In this document: one piece after another, positions 1 through 9,878 of the stretch
Layout of the letters: every line of letters starts with the position of its first letter
How positions within the stretch are numbered: position 1 is the first letter of the stretch
Assembly (NCBI RefSeq): GCF_001457695.1
Contig: NZ_LN831025.1
Span: 620,001 to 684,000, forward strand
Origin: Campylobacter jejuni
GTDB taxonomy: Bacteria; Campylobacterota; Campylobacteria; Campylobacterales; Campylobacteraceae
Length of the DNA: 64,000 nucleotides
Direction of reading: 5' to 3'
Made by a program: the position numbers and the translations under genes
The notes under the pieces: generated by a model
What the model saw: the letters and a program-made list of their open reading frames with translations, nothing else
What the model was told of the DNA's origin: nothing
Database searches by the model: none

Positions 1-66
1 TATGAAATTTTAAGTGCTTTACTTAATGAGGCAGGAGTTAGAACAAGGGATATATTTTTATTATAA
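1..66 (+). CDS. 3' end of an unidentified gene entering from the left
   Basis: Frame 1 is open from the window edge to a TAA stop and encodes 21 residues ending in VRTRDIFLL. The stop overlaps the last bases of uvrB on the other strand, so the two genes converge with no spacer. In C. jejuni I recall remnants of the kdp potassium-transport genes next to uvrB, but this tail is too short to assign to them. Confidence 0.35.
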   Translation, partial: YEILSALLNEAGVRTRDIFLL

Positions 67-2034
67 ATCCCTTAATTTATTAATCTCATCTCTAATTGCA
101 GCAGCTTTTTCAAACTCAAGTGCTTTAGCTGCTTCAAGCATTTGTTTTCTTAACTCTTTGACAAGTTTTGCTCTTTCGCTAGCAGGCATTTTTTCTAGTT
201 TTTTACCTTTGCGATAAATTTCACCTAAATCCTCTTCATTTTTCAAACTTTCTTCAATATGGCGTTTGACTGAAGTTGGCGTGATATTGTATTTTTTATT
301 ATAAGCCATTTGAAGTTTGCGGCGTTCATTGGTAGTATCCATAGCTTCTTGCATAGATTTTGTAATCTTTTTGCAAAAAAGCAAAACCTTACCATTGACA
401 TTTCTAGCTGCTCTTCCCATGGTTTGGATTAAACTTGTAGTACTTCTTAAAAAGCCTTCCTTATCTGCATCCATAATGGCAATGAGTGAAACTTCAGGCA
501 AATCAAGTCCTTCTCTAAGTAAGTTAATGCCAATTAGCATATCAAAAGCACCACTTCTTAAACCTCTTATGATTTCATTGCGTTCTATAGCATCGATATC
601 TGAGTGCATGTATTTGACTTTTATACCAAGCTCTAAATAATACCTTGTAAGCTCTTCAGCGAGTTTTTTAGTCAGTACAGTTACTAAAACCCGTTCGTTT
701 CTTTGTATGACTTTTTTAGCCTCATCAAATAAAATTTCAACCTGATTATCACTATCTTTTAATTCTATTAAAGGATCAAGTAGTCCCGTAGGACGCATGA
801 TTTGATGAAAGATGTTTTCTTTACTCAGTTCAAGTTCTAAAGGTGCAGGTGTAGCTGAAACAAAAAGAAATTGACAATTTTTATGGATAAATTCATCAAA
901 CATTAAAGGACGATTATCCAAGGCTGAAGGCAAACGAAAACCATAATCCACCAAGGTTTGTTTTCTACTTCTATCTCCTGCAAACATACCTCTAAATTGC
1001 GGTAAAGATACATGGCTTTCATCGACTATGACAAGAAATTTTCTATTTTTAATCGCAAAATAATCAAAAAGCGTATAAGGAGTATCACCTTCTTTAAGCC
1101 CTGTTAAATGCCTTGCATAGTTTTCAACTCCTTTACACATTCCTGTGCTTGTAAGCATTTCAAGATCAAATTCAACCCTTTGTTTAAGGCGTTGATATTC
1201 TACGAGTTTATTTTCATGTTCAAAATAAGCAAGGCGTTCGTTAAGTTCTGCTTTTATGTCTTTTATCGCTTGTTTTAATCTTGTTTCGCCCACGCTAAAC
1301 TGGCTTGTAGGATAGAGTATGAAGCGTTTTAAATCTTTACCTTTTTTATTTTCTAAAACATTGTAATGATACATAGCATCAAGCTCATCGCCAAAAAATT
1401 CAAGTCTTACTACTTCATCTTCATAATAAGCTGGATAAATGTCTATAATATCTCCTTGAACTCTAAAATCTGCACGATCAAAAAAATTATCATTTCTTTT
1501 ATAACCCATATCTACAAGTTTTTTTAAAAGTTCTTTTTGTGAAATTTGCATACCTAGTTCAAAGATTAAAACCATGCCTATGTATTCATTTGGATTACCA
1601 AGTCCATAATTTGCCGAAACGCTAGCTATGCAAACTACATCTTCATAACTTAAAAGAGAAGCAGTGGCACTCAGTCTTAAACGCTCTAAGTCTTCATTAG
1701 TGGAGCTGTCTTTTTCTATGAAAACATCAGTGCGTGGGATATAGGCTTCAGGTTGATAATAATCATAATAAGATATAAAATATTCCACATGATTTTTAGA
1801 AAAAAAGCCTTTAAATTCGCTATAAAGTTGTGCACAAAGGCTTTTGTTGTGACTCATGATAAGAGTAGGTGTATTAAGTTCTTTAATGACATTTGCCATG
1901 GTAAAGGTTTTTCCACTTCCTGTAACGCCTAGTAAGGTTTGATATTTGTTGCCTTTTTTTATACTTTTTACTATGTCTTTTATGGCTTCTTGTTGATCGG
2001 GACTGGGTTTAAATTCGCTGGTAAGTTCTAACAT
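61..2034 (-). CDS. uvrB: UvrB, excinuclease ABC subunit B
   Basis: UvrB is the damage-verifying helicase-like subunit of nucleotide excision repair. UvrA loads it on DNA and it then recruits UvrC for incision. The 657-residue length is normal for the family. Visible motifs are Walker A GVTGSGKT (about residues 36-43), the damage-probing beta-hairpin [12 protein letters not shown] (88-99), the DESH box, the helicase motif QTMGRAARN, and a C-terminal UVR motif ([13 protein letters not shown]) that contacts UvrC. The gene stands alone on the minus strand, divergent from the small-gene operon at 2188. The assignment is secure. Confidence 0.97.
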   Translation of the reverse strand: MLELTSEFKPSPDQQEAIKDIVKSIKKGNKYQTLLGVTGSGKTFTMANVIKELNTPTLIMSHNKSLCAQLYSEFKGFFSKNHVEYFISYYDYYQPEAYIPRTDVFIEKDSSTNEDLERLRLSATASLLSYEDVVCIASVSANYGLGNPNEYIGMVLIFELGMQISQKELLKKLVDMGYKRNDNFFDRADFRVQGDIIDIYPAYYEDEVVRLEFFGDELDAMYHYNVLENKKGKDLKRFILYPTSQFSVGETRLKQAIKDIKAELNERLAYFEHENKLVEYQRLKQRVEFDLEMLTSTGMCKGVENYARHLTGLKEGDTPYTLFDYFAIKNRKFLVIVDESHVSLPQFRGMFAGDRSRKQTLVDYGFRLPSALDNRPLMFDEFIHKNCQFLFVSATPAPLELELSKENIFHQIMRPTGLLDPLIELKDSDNQVEILFDEAKKVIQRNERVLVTVLTKKLAEELTRYYLELGIKVKYMHSDIDAIERNEIIRGLRSGAFDMLIGINLLREGLDLPEVSLIAIMDADKEGFLRSTTSLIQTMGRAARNVNGKVLLFCKKITKSMQEAMDTTNERRKLQMAYNKKYNITPTSVKRHIEESLKNEEDLGEIYRKGKKLEKMPASERAKLVKELRKQMLEAAKALEFEKAAAIRDEINKLRDL

Positions 2035-2117
2035 TTTTCTACTTTATTTTTATTTTTGAAAAAATTTTAAAAGAAAATGCTTTAATTAAAAATTAATTGA
2101 CAATAAAAACCTAAATT

Positions 2118-2138
2118 TAAATTTTTTTCTGCTACAAT
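2118..2138 (+). promoter_or_regulatory. Sigma-70 promoter of the 2188-4919 operon
   Basis: A T-rich stretch is followed by TACAAT (2133-2138) preceded by TGC. This is the usual Campylobacter pattern of a weak T-periodic -35 region and a clear -10 box. It lies about 50 nt upstream of the first start codon in the uvrB divergent spacer. Confidence 0.55.
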
Positions 2139-2187
2139 ATCAAACAATATTTTCCATAAATTACAAATTTCTTAAGAAGGCAAAAAT

Positions 2188-2418
2188 ATGTTTGATGAAA
2201 AAATAATCAATACTATGACAGATAAAGTAAATGAATTAATTGAAAAGTATAACGAAGTTTGCGAAGCCAATGAGGCTTTAAGAAATGAGCTTGTAAGCGT
2301 TAAAGCACAAAATGAAGCAAAAAGTAATCAAATCATGCGTTTAGAAGAAGAACTTAAATCTCGCAATATAGAAAGCGAAGATATTTATAAGAAAATAGAG
2401 GCTGTTCTTGGCAGATAA
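2188..2418 (+). CDS. Small coiled-coil protein of unknown function
   Basis: This 76-residue, acidic, almost wholly helical protein has regular heptads (LIEKYNEVCEANEALRNEL, then AKSNQIMRLEEELKSR), so it is probably a dimeric coiled coil. AAGAAGG lies upstream at a good distance from the ATG. It is the first gene of a tightly packed operon; the next gene starts inside its 3' end. Its size and coiled-coil nature recall ZapB- or SlyX-like proteins, but no diagnostic motif is visible, so I give no function. Confidence 0.8.
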   Translation: MFDEKIINTMTDKVNELIEKYNEVCEANEALRNELVSVKAQNEAKSNQIMRLEEELKSRNIESEDIYKKIEAVLGR

Positions 2419-2650
2419 TCTAAAACAAGTCATTGTTAATGTTAATGCAAAAGATTTCATTGTTAAGTGCAGTGAAGAATTTGCAAATTTTTTAGAAGAT
2501 GATATCGCTTTGATTTCTGGCGGCACTAAAAAAATAGAACTTAAACGCTTTGTAGATGCGTTTGTTAAAAGAAGTTATGAAAATTATATTTTAGAAAGAG
2601 AACTTAAGAAACTAATAAAAGCTATCAATGAAGAACTCCCGACAAAATGA
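2408..2650 (+). CDS. Conserved small protein of unknown function, TTG start
   Basis: The 80-residue product starts at a TTG that overlaps the end of the upstream gene by 11 nt; no in-frame ATG lies near. The N-terminal half looks like beta-strands (QVIVNVNAKDFIV) and the C-terminal half is helical and basic (FVKRSYENYILERELKKL). It lies between a coiled-coil gene and a pseudopilin gene and overlaps the latter by 4 nt (ATGA), so the three are translationally coupled. I do not recognise the family. Confidence 0.75.
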   Translation: MADNLKQVIVNVNAKDFIVKCSEEFANFLEDDIALISGGTKKIELKRFVDAFVKRSYENYILERELKKLIKAINEELPTK

Positions 2651-3084
2651 GTAAAGCTTTTACTCTGCTTGAGCTTGTTTTTGTGATTTTGATTTTGGGA
2701 ATTTTATCAAGCTTGTCTTTATCTTTTATCAATACTACAAAAGATGAGGTTAAAATTTTAAAATTAAAAATGGACTATGAAATGTTAAGCTCAGCTCTTG
2801 CTTTAATGCGTAGTCAAATGAGACTTAAAAATTTAAATTTTCCAGAAATTTTAGATAATGCACAAAACAATCAAGCCAAAGAAAAACTCTTTTATTGTTT
2901 AAATGATTGTGATTATTCTTTGCTTGATACACCTATTTATTCTGATTTTAAATCTTGGATAAAAATAGGTAAAAATCACTATAGATTTGCATTAAACGCC
3001 AAAGAGATGGTTGAATTTATTTATGATTCTAAAGAAGGTTTGTTAAAGTGTATAGGAAGTTCTAGATGCAAAGATCTGATATAA
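2647..3084 (+). CDS. Type II/IV pseudopilin-like protein
   Basis: This 145-residue protein begins with a very short leader and the prepilin motif SKA-FTLLEL, followed by a hydrophobic helix (VFVILILGILSSLSLSFI). Prepilin peptidase would cut before the Phe, and Glu5 of the mature chain is present, so it should be inserted in the inner membrane and assembled as a minor pilin. Two cysteine pairs occur in the periplasmic part (YCLNDC and the C-terminal CIGSSRC). Its 3' end overlaps priA by 19 nt. Campylobacter uses a type II-like apparatus for DNA uptake, so a role in transformation is plausible but only inferred. Confidence 0.85.
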   Translation: MSKAFTLLELVFVILILGILSSLSLSFINTTKDEVKILKLKMDYEMLSSALALMRSQMRLKNLNFPEILDNAQNNQAKEKLFYCLNDCDYSLLDTPIYSDFKSWIKIGKNHYRFALNAKEMVEFIYDSKEGLLKCIGSSRCKDLI

Positions 3085-4919
3085 GATATTATGAACTTGC
3101 AATTTGTGGTTTGTATTTGGATAATTTAACTTTTCATAGTTTTGATGAAATCAAACCTTTAACACAAGTATTAGTGGATTTAAAAACTAAAAAAAACCTT
3201 AAAGCTATCGTGCTTAAAGAATGTCAAAAACCTGATTTTAAAACCGTAGAAATTAAAGAAATTACAGGGTATTTTCTAACTCCTTTGCAGTTTGAATTGG
3301 CAAATTTTATTGTTTATTATTATGCTTCAAAACTTGGTTTTGTTTTGGGTTTTTTTGAAACTAGTCCTAAGTATGAATGTCACAAAATGTTTTTTAAAGA
3401 TACTCCTAAACTAAGCAATCAACAACAAAATGCCTTAAGTTTTCTTCAAAAAGAAAATAATTCCTTGCTTTTTGCTGATACGGGTAGTGGCAAGACTGAA
3501 ATTTATATTTCTTTGATAAAAGAGTGTTTAGAACAGGGTAAGCAAGCTTTGCTTTTGATGCCAGAAATCGCACTTACTCCACAAATGCAAAAGCGTTTAG
3601 AAGTGTATTTTAAGGATAATTTTTTCCTGTGGCATTCTAAAATTTCAAAGAAAAAAAAGCAAGAATATTTAGAGCGTTTTTGCAAGGGAGAAGTGCTTTT
3701 AGTAGCGGGTGCAAGATCGGCTTTGTTTTTACCTTTTAGAAATTTAGGACTTATTGTAGTAGATGAAGAACATGATAATTCTTATAAGGCTTCTAACCAG
3801 CCTTTTATCAATGCAAGAGATTTAGCACTTTTTTTGGGTCAAAAAAATAATATTCAAGTGGTTTTAGGTTCTGCAACCCCATCTTTAACGAGCTTTTACA
3901 AACAAAAAAGTTTTAGATTAAAAGGAACTTTTTTTGAGAGTAAAAAACATTTTTTATATGATGAAAATGAGCTTGGTATAACGCCTATGCTTTTAAGTGA
4001 ATTAGAAAAAAGTTTAAAACATCAAAAGCAAGCTATAGTGTTTTTACCTACAAGGGCTAATTTTAGGCAAATCATTTGTAAGGATTGCGGAGAAACGATA
4101 AAATGTCCTTTTTGTTCTATTGCTATGAGTATGCATAAAAAGAAAAATGTTTTAAAATGTCATTATTGTAATTATACTTCTTTAATAGAGCAAAATTGTC
4201 CAAGTTGCAAAGGAGAAATGTTAGAAGCTAGAAAAATGGGGACTGCTGAACTTTTAGAGCTTTTGCAAAATGCTTTGCCTTTAGCAAAAATAGCAAAATT
4301 TGATAGCGATGAAATCACAAGTGTTAAAAAGCTTAATACTATTTTAAAAGACTTTAATGAAAATAAGATCGATATACTTATTGGCACCTCTATGCTTGCT
4401 AAAGGGCATGATTATCATAGCGTGGATTTGAGTGTGATTTTAGGGCTTGATGAGTATTTGTTGCGTCCTAGTTTTAGAGCGAGTGAAGAAACTTTAGCTT
4501 TAGCTATGCAAGTTGCTGGTAGGGCAGGGCGTAAAGGCGAAGCAAGAGTGCTTTTGCAAACAAAAAATAGAGCTTTTTTTGAAAGGTATATAGAGGATTA
4601 TGATGCTTTTTTAAAAGATGAGTTAGAAAATAGAAAAGATCTTTACCCCCCATTTAAACGCCTTTTAAGAGTTCTTATAGAAGATAAAGATCAAAAAAGT
4701 GCACAAAAACTTTGTGAAAAATTTGCTTCTCAATTTAGAAATATCAAACAGGTAGAATTGGTAGGCTATGGAATTTGCGGAGTTGAAATGCTGCATGGAA
4801 AATATCGTTTTTATTTATTGCTTAGAAGTGAAAATCATAAAGCTTTAGTGGCAATTGAAAATTATATTTTGCAATTTAAAAATGCAAGTGCGGATATTGA
4901 TCCTATTGATTTTGCGTAA
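3066..4919 (+). CDS. priA: PriA, primosomal replication restart helicase
   Basis: PriA recognises stalled forks and reloads the replicative helicase. The 617-residue protein has Walker A ADTGSGKTE (about residues 137-146), DEEH (about 232), helicase motifs including QVAGRAGRKGEAR, and the family's zinc-binding cysteine cluster (CKDCG, CPFC, CHYC, CPSC; about residues 338-385) inserted between the helicase lobes. It is shorter than the roughly 730 residues of E. coli PriA because the N-terminal 3'-DNA-binding domain is compact. The ATG lies inside the pseudopilin gene, which indicates translational coupling. Confidence 0.96.
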   Translation: MQRSDIRYYELAICGLYLDNLTFHSFDEIKPLTQVLVDLKTKKNLKAIVLKECQKPDFKTVEIKEITGYFLTPLQFELANFIVYYYASKLGFVLGFFETSPKYECHKMFFKDTPKLSNQQQNALSFLQKENNSLLFADTGSGKTEIYISLIKECLEQGKQALLLMPEIALTPQMQKRLEVYFKDNFFLWHSKISKKKKQEYLERFCKGEVLLVAGARSALFLPFRNLGLIVVDEEHDNSYKASNQPFINARDLALFLGQKNNIQVVLGSATPSLTSFYKQKSFRLKGTFFESKKHFLYDENELGITPMLLSELEKSLKHQKQAIVFLPTRANFRQIICKDCGETIKCPFCSIAMSMHKKKNVLKCHYCNYTSLIEQNCPSCKGEMLEARKMGTAELLELLQNALPLAKIAKFDSDEITSVKKLNTILKDFNENKIDILIGTSMLAKGHDYHSVDLSVILGLDEYLLRPSFRASEETLALAMQVAGRAGRKGEARVLLQTKNRAFFERYIEDYDAFLKDELENRKDLYPPFKRLLRVLIEDKDQKSAQKLCEKFASQFRNIKQVELVGYGICGVEMLHGKYRFYLLLRSENHKALVAIENYILQFKNASADIDPIDFA

Positions 4920-4928
4920 GCGATATAA

Positions 4929-6324
4929 TTATTTATCTTTGCACATTTTTTCAAATTCTTGATAGTATTTCCAAGAGTCAATAATATGAGGATGTGTTTG
5001 TTTTAAATGATTTAGATCATTTTCAAAAATATTAAAAAAAGTGTGAATAAGTGATTTATTTTTTATAAAATAATCTATTACATCTTTTTCTTTCATCATT
5101 TTTGATTCTGTTTCATCTATAGTTATTTTAATTTGATATAAAAAATCATACAAATAATGTTTAATTGTTGAAAATAAAAGATTGTTTTGTTCTAATTGTT
5201 TAAAATCATTTTTGTCAATATATACACCCATATCATTACATAGGTCGTTTTTTATAATTTCTTGTATTATGTCTATTTTTTCATGATTGATATGTTTTCT
5301 GTCTAAAATTATGGGAATGCTAGAAGTTTTATCAATATTAAAATTTTTATTATTTTTAGGAGTATTAAGATAAAAGGTGTTATTAATATCTTTAGAATTT
5401 GCATAGAGCGTGATAGGAAAAAGATAGCGAATATAACCTCTAAATTCTTTAATTTTAAATAAATCTAATTTATCTTTATGGGGGGGGGGTAAAATTAAAA
5501 TTTATAGCAAGTAAATTCATAGTATTGAAGGCCTTTGATTGGCGGATTTCTTCCATATCAAGATAGTATACATTGTCTTTGTTAAAATATTTTAATAAAT
5601 AAGAGATGATAAAAACTCCTTGTTGTAGTTCGTTTATATCGATTTTAATTTTATGATTTTGATGAGTAAGATAGTCAATATAATAACGCCAATCATAAGT
5701 TAGATTAAATTCAGAGGGATAGTTTCTTAAAACTTTACTCCAATCTCTTCCCCAATTATGCTTTAAAATTCCTATTGGATCGCGAACTCCACAAATAATT
5801 TTAGAGTTAAAATCCAATAAAGATAGATATTTATCAAAATAAGGTAGATTAATTTCTGATATATTAATAGCATATTGAGTAATCGTATTGTCATTTAGAC
5901 ACATGTAATTAAGACAATATCTTTCTTTGGCATCAGGCGGTAAAACCCAGGAGGCAAAACAAGTTACATCGCAACATTGATTAAGGTATCTTAAAAATGC
6001 TGCTGCTCCAACGCCATGTGGAGAAATATAGATAAATTTATAGTGTTTAGGTAGGGGTAAATTTAAATCCCAAGCTAATTCTGCACAATGCCTACTTGCA
6101 TCTATTTCTATAAAATTAGGATTGATTAAAGGTGGATAAGGATGTTTTATTGATAAATATCTATTCTTAAATTCGCTAGAATTGAGCCAAGTGCAAATTG
6201 TTTCAATATTTTCCAAAACAAAGGTAAAAAATTTTTCATTATTCGAATTTTTTAAAGCTTGTAAAAGAATTTGAGCTAGGGTTGGAGTTAGGTTATTTTT
6301 TATATAGAGTAAAAGATTTTGCAT
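4929..6324 (-). CDS. cipA: CipA-type invasion/sugar-transferase-like protein, switched off by a G10 tract
   Basis: As it stands, translation from 6324 gives 282 residues and stops at 5476, just after a run of ten C (sense strand). Dropping one C joins FNFTPP to HKDKLDLFKIKEFRGY and on through MGVYIDKNDFKQL to a stop at 4929. That is a 464-residue product, matching the C. jejuni CipA (Cj0685c) invasion-associated protein I recall. The second half has no start site of its own. The tract lies inside the coding region, so the gene is phase variable and this assembly shows the OFF state. The biochemical role is uncertain. An AGAGG ribosome site precedes the ATG. Confidence 0.85.
5480..5489. repeat. 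Homopolymeric G10 tract (phase-variation switch)
   Basis: There are ten G on the plus strand inside the minus-strand cipA gene. Campylobacter contingency tracts of this length slip readily. Nine (or twelve) G would restore the 464-residue frame. Confidence 0.95.
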
Positions 6325-6469
6325 ATAACCTCTTTTAATTGTATTTAATTTATATATAATTCATAAATATTTAAATGTCATGAAATTTAAATATATTATC
6401 AAAAATAAACTTTAATTAAAGCAATAAAAAGTTAAAATTTGATATTAAAATTTTTCAAAGAGTGAAGTT

Positions 6470-7543
6470 ATGGAGTATAAAAGATTTAAAACCAGACAAA
6501 TCAAAGTAGGAAATGTTTTAATAGGCGGTGATGCACCCATTTCAGTTCAATCTATGCTTTTTACTAAGACAAGAGACATAGAAGCTTCTTTAGAGCAAAT
6601 CAATCGTCTTTATTTTGCAGGGGCAAATATAGTGCGTTTAGCATGTTTGGATATGGCAGATGCAAGGGCTTTAAAGGAGATTAAAGCAAAAAGCCCCCTG
6701 CCTTTAATCGTAGATATTCATTTTAATCATAATTTGGCTGTATATTGTGCTGAATTTATCGATGGAGTGCGTATAAATCCTGGCAATATAGGTTCTAAAG
6801 AAAATATCAAAGAAGTGGTAAAAGCATGTAAAGAACGTAATATCCCTATACGCATCGGTGTAAATCACGGCTCCATAGAAAAACAATTTAGCGATAAATT
6901 TGGCTATGGTGTCGATGCTATGCTAGAAAGTGCGATGTATAATATCAAGCTTTTAGAGGATTTAGACTTTTTTGATATTAAAATTTCCATGAAGACTTCA
7001 GATGCTCAAAAAACTATAGAAGCTTATGAGAGATTAAGACCGCTTTGTGATTATCCTTTTCACTTAGGGGTAACTGAAGCAGGAACCAAATTTCATAGCA
7101 CTGTAAAAAGTTCTATAGCTTTAGGAAATTTACTTCTTAAAGGTATAGGCGATACTATGCGTGTTTCTATGACGGGCGAACTTGAAGAAGAAATTCGTGT
7201 AGCAAGGGCGATTTTACAAGATAGCGGAGTGCAAAAAAGCGGAGTAAATATCATCTCTTGTCCAACTTGCGGTAGGATTCAAAGTGATTTGTTAAGTGCG
7301 ATTAAAATCGTAGAGGAAAAAACCAAGCATATAAAAGAACCTTTAAATATCAGTGTCATGGGTTGTGTGGTAAATGCTTTAGGTGAAGCTAAGGGCGCTG
7401 ATGTGGCTATAGCCTTTGGGAAAAATCAAGGACTTGTTATAAGACATGGTGAAGTTGTAGCTAAACTGAAAGAAAGTGAACTTGTAGATAGATTTTTAGC
7501 TGAAGTTGAAGATGAGGTTAAAAGTAGGGCTGTAAAAGAATAA
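6470..7543 (+). CDS. ispG: IspG (GcpE), 4-hydroxy-3-methylbut-2-enyl diphosphate synthase
   Basis: IspG is the penultimate enzyme of the MEP isoprenoid pathway. It reductively opens methylerythritol cyclodiphosphate at a [4Fe-4S] cluster. The 357-residue length is right for the compact bacterial form. The N-terminal TIM barrel starts with the typical [17 protein letters not shown], and the cluster ligands are visible as SCPTCGR and, further on, [17 protein letters not shown]. It is a single plus-strand gene that converges with flgH across a short hairpin. Confidence 0.97.
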   Translation: MEYKRFKTRQIKVGNVLIGGDAPISVQSMLFTKTRDIEASLEQINRLYFAGANIVRLACLDMADARALKEIKAKSPLPLIVDIHFNHNLAVYCAEFIDGVRINPGNIGSKENIKEVVKACKERNIPIRIGVNHGSIEKQFSDKFGYGVDAMLESAMYNIKLLEDLDFFDIKISMKTSDAQKTIEAYERLRPLCDYPFHLGVTEAGTKFHSTVKSSIALGNLLLKGIGDTMRVSMTGELEEEIRVARAILQDSGVQKSGVNIISCPTCGRIQSDLLSAIKIVEEKTKHIKEPLNISVMGCVVNALGEAKGADVAIAFGKNQGLVIRHGEVVAKLKESELVDRFLAEVEDEVKSRAVKE

Positions 7544-7551
7544 AAGCCAAG

Positions 7552-7573
7552 AAGCAAGTTTAACCTTGCTTTT
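7552..7573 (+). terminator. Weak terminator between ispG and flgH
   Basis: Inverted repeat AAGCAAG / CTTGCTT with a six-base loop, followed by TT. The genes converge here, so it probably serves ispG. Confidence 0.55.
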
Positions 7574-8270
7574 AGAATGGCCATATCGCTTCTATAACTT
7601 TGCTACCCCAAGGTTTTCTTGTGCTTCTATCCACTTCACCTTCTGTTTTATAAAGAATTTTAGCATCTGCTATATATTTACTATCTATAGTATTGTCTTG
7701 ACCGATGTCATAAGGACGAATAACACCGCTTAATTGTATGATTTGTTTCTCTCCGTTGATTAAAAGCTCTCTTGAGCCTTCGATAAAATAATTACCATTT
7801 GATAAAATTTTAATTACACGCGTTGAAATTGTAGTCTTGAAACTTTCATTTCTGCTTTGTGAGCCTGTTCCTGTGTAGTTGTTTGAACTATTGGTTTGAA
7901 AGCCTATATTAGAATAAGCATTGACTTTATTAAGAGCATTAGCTACCACTCCTGAACTTCCTGTTAAAGCACCTCCGCCTAAATTTGAGGTATTAGTTCT
8001 ACTTGTTGCTTTATTAGCTTGTGTGCTTTGAGTGGTACTTTCTTGTATAACAACTGTAACTAAATCATTTACATTCATAGCTTTTTTATCTGAAAATAAA
8101 GGATTATCCCCTTTGCCAAAAAGCGATCCTGGTGCACTTTCTATATTATTACTTTGTTTTGGTGCAAGTTCTTCTACATAAGCAGGTGGTTTCATTGAAA
8201 TTTGCGGATCAACCGTTGCAGAACAACCAAAAAATGCAAACGGTAACACATAAAATAAAACTTTTTTCAT
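7572..8270 (-). CDS. flgH: FlgH, flagellar L-ring lipoprotein
   Basis: FlgH forms the outer-membrane bushing of the flagellar basal body. The 232-residue protein begins with a lipoprotein signal ending in the lipobox FFGC (Cys16). The C-terminal half carries the family signature: SNGNYFIEGSRELLINGEKQ, then LSGVIRPYDIGQDNTIDS and a tryptophan-rich end. A Thr/Ser/Asn-rich stretch (about residues 78-145) separates the two parts. It is transcribed from a sigma-54 promoter (8321-8338), which fits the Campylobacter scheme of RpoN control of basal-body genes. Confidence 0.96.
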   Translation of the reverse strand: MKKVLFYVLPFAFFGCSATVDPQISMKPPAYVEELAPKQSNNIESAPGSLFGKGDNPLFSDKKAMNVNDLVTVVIQESTTQSTQANKATSRTNTSNLGGGALTGSSGVVANALNKVNAYSNIGFQTNSSNNYTGTGSQSRNESFKTTISTRVIKILSNGNYFIEGSRELLINGEKQIIQLSGVIRPYDIGQDNTIDSKYIADAKILYKTEGEVDRSTRKPWGSKVIEAIWPF

Positions 8271-8320
8271 TTTCGTCCTTTAAAATATGAATTTTTATTT
8301 TTCTTTGTTAAAATTAGAAA

Positions 8321-8338
8321 AAGCAAAGAGTGTTCCAC
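8321..8338 (-). promoter_or_regulatory. Sigma-54 promoter of flgH
   Basis: Reads GTGGAACACTCTTTGCTT on the minus strand: GG, exactly ten bases, then GC, which is the strict RpoN -24/-12 spacing. The 16 bases GGAACACTCTTTGCTT are identical to those in the promoter upstream of flgF. The site lies inside the short flgH-pta spacer, just upstream of the pta ribosome site. Confidence 0.88.
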
Positions 8339-8362
8339 ATTTATAAATTCAAGGAGAAAATG

Positions 8363-9865
8363 ATGGCAAATCTTTATTTGATGAGATCTAGAAGTGATGA
8401 GTTAAATACTATTATTAGTACAAATTTGCTTAAAAATTATAGCAAAATTTACAAAAATATCGCAATTTATTGCCCTGTAATATACATACATCGCGTCCCT
8501 GTTTTGCAAGGTTGGTTGGAAGAATTTAATATCAATCAAACCGTAAAAAGCGCTTATGGTTTTACCTTTAGAGAGGCAATGGAGGAATTTAGCAAAGATC
8601 CTCATAATTTTTTTAATGTTATTTTAGAAGAATACGAAGAGTTAAAACGCAAATACGATTTTGTGCTTGTAAATAGTTTTTGCGAATTTGGAATACTTGA
8701 TGGATTTGATCTTAGTATAAAATTGGCTAAAAATCTTAATACCCCTATCGCTGCTATTATTAACGATGAAGATAAACTTATAGCTCAAAAATATTTTGAT
8801 CATGCTCTAGATGGTCGTAATTATGTTTTGATTAATGAAAATTTTAATTTTGAAGAAGTGCAAAAACTTAAAGAATATGATTTTATAACTCCTCATCGTT
8901 TTAAATATGAATTAATCAAACAAAGTATAAAAAATAAAAAAACCGTTGTTTTGCCAGAAAGTAATGATGAGAGAATTTTAAAAGCTGCTGAAATTTTATT
9001 AAAAAGTAAATTTGTTGATCTTATTTTATTGGGCGATGAAGAAAAAATCAAACAAGATGCTACTAGATTAAGTCTTGATTTAAGTGCTATGCAAATTATG
9101 AATCCACTTAATTCAGAATATAATCAAGAATTTACTTCTATTCTTTATGAAGCAAGAAAATCTAAAGGCATGAGTTTAGAAGAGGCTAAGATGCTAGTTC
9201 AGGATAAAACTTATTTTGGAACTTTGCTTATACATACTGGAAAAGCTGATGCTATGGTTAGTGGAGCATCAACTACTACAGCTGAAACGATTCGCCCAGC
9301 ATTACAGCTTATTAAAACCAAAGAAGGTATTAGTTCCGTTTCAGGAATTTTCTTTATGGGGCTTGAAGATCAAGTTTTAGCTTTTGCTGATTGTGCTGTA
9401 AATCCAAGTCCAACTGCCGAACAGCTTGCAACTAGTGCTTATGTAAGTGCTATGACTGCTAAATCTTTTGGACTTGAACCAAGAATAGCTTTGCTTTCTT
9501 ATTCTAGTGGCGATAGTGGTAAAGGGGAAAGCGTAGATCTTGTAAAAGAAGCATTAAAGATTGCTAAAGAAAAATACCCTGAGTTAAATATAGATGGTCC
9601 TATGCAGTTTGATTGCGCTTATGATCCAAAGACTGCAGCAAAGAAAATGCCAAATTCTAAGATAGCAGGCCATGCAAATGTATATATTTTTCCTGATCTT
9701 AACGCAGCAAATATTTGTTACAAAGCAGTTCAAAGAACTGCTAATGCTTTAGCAATCGGTCCTATTTTGCAAGGTCTTAAAAAACCTGTTAATGATTTAA
9801 GTCGTGGATGTTTGGTAGATGATATTGTAGATACTGTTATTTTAAGTGCTATACAAGCTCAATAG
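8363..9865 (+). CDS. pta: Pta, phosphate acetyltransferase
   Basis: Pta interconverts acetyl-CoA and acetyl phosphate and works with AckA in acetate overflow. An upstream GTG in frame would add 11 residues, but AAGGAG (8351-8356) sits six bases before this second ATG, so I start at MANLYLMRSR (500 residues). It is the long form: an N-terminal P-loop-like regulatory region, then the C-terminal PTA domain (KKTVVLPESNDERILKAAE, SGASTTTAETIRPALQ, LSYSSGDSGKGE, DCAYDPKTA). ackA follows after 13 nt. Confidence 0.95.
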   Translation: MANLYLMRSRSDELNTIISTNLLKNYSKIYKNIAIYCPVIYIHRVPVLQGWLEEFNINQTVKSAYGFTFREAMEEFSKDPHNFFNVILEEYEELKRKYDFVLVNSFCEFGILDGFDLSIKLAKNLNTPIAAIINDEDKLIAQKYFDHALDGRNYVLINENFNFEEVQKLKEYDFITPHRFKYELIKQSIKNKKTVVLPESNDERILKAAEILLKSKFVDLILLGDEEKIKQDATRLSLDLSAMQIMNPLNSEYNQEFTSILYEARKSKGMSLEEAKMLVQDKTYFGTLLIHTGKADAMVSGASTTTAETIRPALQLIKTKEGISSVSGIFFMGLEDQVLAFADCAVNPSPTAEQLATSAYVSAMTAKSFGLEPRIALLSYSSGDSGKGESVDLVKEALKIAKEKYPELNIDGPMQFDCAYDPKTAAKKMPNSKIAGHANVYIFPDLNAANICYKAVQRTANALAIGPILQGLKKPVNDLSRGCLVDDIVDTVILSAIQAQ

Positions 9866-9878
9866 AAAGGAATAATAA

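Noticed and set aside
14-217. Plus-strand open frame over the uvrB 3' end
   Set aside because: It is antisense to a well-supported gene, has no ribosome site and a composition typical of shadow frames.
4929-5231. Separate 100-residue gene downstream of cipA
   Set aside because: It has no ribosome site, and the frame continues upstream without a stop to the G10 tract. It is the C-terminal part of cipA.
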